7,558 nt of DNA from Muellerivita sp035541195 (GTDB lineage Bacteria; Oederibacteriota; Muellerivitia; Muellerivitales; Muellerivitaceae): NCBI GenBank assembly GCA_035541195.1, contig DATKNU010000103.1, forward strand, positions 1 to 7,558, in the 5' to 3' direction. The position numbers and the translations under genes are program-made. Below the pieces are notes generated by a model. The model saw only the letters and a program-made list of their open reading frames with translations, was not told the DNA's origin and ran no database searches. Shown here piece by piece: positions 6,244 through 7,558 of this stretch (positions are counted from its first letter, which is position 1; every line of letters starts with the position of its first letter).

Positions 6244-6272
6244 TTGGATTTTAAGGGCTCTGCCGATATACT
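6244..6272 (+). promoter_or_regulatory. Sigma70-type promoter of the hemD-hemE fusion gene
   Basis: TATACT (6267-6272, 5/6 match) is preceded by TTGGAT (6244-6249, 3/6 match) with an ideal 17-base spacer. The -10 box ends 8 bases before the ATG at 6281, so transcription would start at or within a base or two of the start codon. The sequence between the box and the ATG, AAGCCCCC, has no Shine-Dalgarno, which fits a leaderless mRNA. Confidence 0.5.
6248..6253 (-). promoter_or_regulatory. Possible -10 box for the ankyrin gene
   Basis: The minus strand reads TAAAAT (5/6 of consensus) about 23 bases before the ankyrin start codon. The expected -35 position reads GCTTAG, which is poor, so the call is tentative. 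The box overlaps the -35 element of the opposite promoter, so the two would compete for polymerase. Confidence 0.25.
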
Positions 6273-6280
6273 AAGCCCCC

Positions 6281-7558
6281 ATGAATCCCACTTTAAACGA
6301 AACTTTCGCCGAAAAACAGGGCTTTGGCGGGCTCACGGTGGCCTCTTTCGAGAGCCGCATGGCCCGGGAGATGGAAGACCTCATCCGCCGAAACGGGGGC
6401 TTGCCCCGGGTGGCGCCCTCCATGCGGGAAATTCCCCTCACCGAAAATCCCCAGGCCTTCGCCTTTTTCGAACGGCTGGAAAAGGGCGATTTCGACCTCT
6501 TGATCCTTTTAACCGGCGTGGGCACCCAGGCCCTTTTCGACAGCTTGGGCACCCGCTTTGAACTGGAACGGGTCCTGGCCCCTTTTAAGAAGGTCCCCAT
6601 CGCGGTCCGGGGCCCCAAACCCGTGAAGGCCCTCGGCACCTTCGGGCTCAAGCCCCAATGGGTGGCGCCCGAACCCAACACCTGGCGGGAACTCTTGGCT
6701 TTGCTGGATTTTGAAAAGCCCCTGCGGGGCCTGCGGGTGGCCGTGCAGGAATATGGGGTGTCCAACGGGGAGTTCTTGAAGGCGCTGGCCGAGCGGGGCG
6801 CCGCCGAAGTGGTGAGCGTCCCGGTTTACCGCTGGGCCCTGCCCGAGGACACCGCGCCCTTGATGGCCCTGCTGGATTCCATCCGCGGCGGCGACGCTCA
6901 AGTGGCCCTTTTCACCAGCGCCAACCAAATCCACACCATCCTCCAGATCGCCCGGGACCGGGGCGAGGAGGCCCAGCTTAAGGAAGCCTTCCGCCACATG
7001 GTCATCGGTTCGGTGGGTCCGGTGGCCAGCGAGACGCTGGAGAGCTACGGCATCCGGGTGGACCTGGAGCCCAGCCATCCCAAGATGGGCTTCCTGGTCA
7101 AGGAGCTGGCGGAAAAAAGCCATCAACTGCTCGAGCAAAAAGTGAAGTCCTTCCTCTTCACGCCCATTTCCCCGGCGACCGCCAAGCCCCCGGCGCTTGA
7201 GGCGAGCCTTTTCCTCAAGGCTTGCCGCCGGGAGCCCGTGGAGCGGACGCCGCTTTGGATCATGCGCCAGGCCGGCCGCTATCTGCCCGAATACCAGGCC
7301 GTGCGGTCGAAAGTCTCGTTCCTGGAGCTCTGCAAGACGCCCGGGCTTGCCGCCGAGGTCACCGTGACCGCCCAAGAGGCGCTGGGCGTGGACGCGGCCA
7401 TCCTTTTCGCCGACATCCTGCTCATCGCCGAACCCCTGGGGTTCAAGCTGGAATTCGCCCCCTCGGGCGGCCCCGTCATCCGCAATCCCCTGCGTTCCGG
7501 CTCGGATTTGAAAAAGCTGCGGGAAGCGGACATGTCCTACGAATTGGCTTATGTGCTG
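6281..7558 (+). CDS. hemD-hemE: HemD-HemE fusion, 3' end beyond window
   Basis: The frame from ATG 6281 is open for 426 codons to the last base. Residues about 17-275 form uroporphyrinogen-III synthase: FESRMAREMEDLIRRNGG (23-40), APSMREIPL (45-53), LILLTGVGTQAL (74-85), LFTSANQIHTIL (210-221) and IGSVGPVASETLESYGI (242-258). This enzyme closes hydroxymethylbilane to uroporphyrinogen III. After a linker (about 276-304), residues 305-426 are the start of uroporphyrinogen decarboxylase, with the signature PLWIMRQAGRYLPEY (324-338) and ILFADIL (374-380). Arg329, Arg333 and Asp378 have the same spacing as human UROD Arg37, Arg41 and Asp86. Normal HemE is about 340-350 residues, so roughly 220 lie outside. 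The start is forced: an in-frame TAA is at 6272-6274, and the next ATG (6359) cuts into the first domain. There is no Shine-Dalgarno. The cytoplasmic fusion would pass product directly to the next enzyme. Confidence 0.9.
   Translation, partial: MNPTLNETFAEKQGFGGLTVASFESRMAREMEDLIRRNGGLPRVAPSMREIPLTENPQAFAFFERLEKGDFDLLILLTGVGTQALFDSLGTRFELERVLAPFKKVPIAVRGPKPVKALGTFGLKPQWVAPEPNTWRELLALLDFEKPLRGLRVAVQEYGVSNGEFLKALAERGAAEVVSVPVYRWALPEDTAPLMALLDSIRGGDAQVALFTSANQIHTILQIARDRGEEAQLKEAFRHMVIGSVGPVASETLESYGIRVDLEPSHPKMGFLVKELAEKSHQLLEQKVKSFLFTPISPATAKPPALEASLFLKACRREPVERTPLWIMRQAGRYLPEYQAVRSKVSFLELCKTPGLAAEVTVTAQEALGVDAAILFADILLIAEPLGFKLEFAPSGGPVIRNPLRSGSDLKKLREADMSYELAYVL

Noticed and set aside
7120..7200. 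Possibility that HemD and HemE are two separate genes
   Set aside because: Codon-by-codon reading shows no stop between the domains, no ribosome binding site with a start before the HemE motif, and an exact 426-codon frame to the window end.
6509..7375. Minus-strand frame of 288 codons at the right edge
   Set aside because: It is antisense to the HemD-HemE fusion, which has diagnostic motifs throughout. The minus-strand product has none.

Overview
The window comes from a GC-rich bacterial chromosome of unknown lineage. By eye the GC content is near 60%, with strong G/C preference at third codon positions; I did not compute it. Genes are tightly packed, intergenic gaps are short, and TTG and GTG starts are used alongside ATG. 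I see no insertion sequences, phage genes, CRISPR, tRNA or rRNA. Nothing allows a confident phylum call. A Sec-type signal peptide and a haem pathway gene fit an environmental bacterium with a conventional envelope.

Left edge (1-430): the start of a minus-strand membrane protein runs off the window. A 251-base region follows that is unusually rich in inverted repeats and contains an AT-rich island. It probably holds the control region and leader of the next operon.

Core operon (431-4494, plus strand): four tightly packed genes encode a circularly permuted ATP-grasp protein, an alpha-E (DUF403) protein, the proteasome-like peptidase Anbu, and a transglutaminase-like cysteine peptidase. The spacings are 3 bases, a 4-base ATGA overlap, and 18 bases. 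This is the conserved Anbu gene neighbourhood. From family knowledge, the ATP-grasp/alpha-E pair is predicted to form peptide or amide bonds, and the transglutaminase-fold and Anbu proteins are predicted to hydrolyse or process the product. The substrate is unknown and no unfoldase ATPase is present here. This is the most interesting multi-gene system in the window.

Middle (4495-6224, minus strand): a strong hairpin whose T-tract lies on the minus strand separates the operon from two convergent minus-strand genes. These are an ankyrin-repeat protein and, downstream of it, an exported four-cysteine protein of unknown function.

Right edge (6225-7558, plus strand): a 56-base divergent intergenic region leads into an open reading frame that never stops inside the window. 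It encodes an apparent fusion of uroporphyrinogen-III synthase (HemD) to uroporphyrinogen decarboxylase (HemE), two consecutive enzymes of tetrapyrrole synthesis. A good -10 box sits only 8 bases before its ATG, so the transcript may be leaderless.
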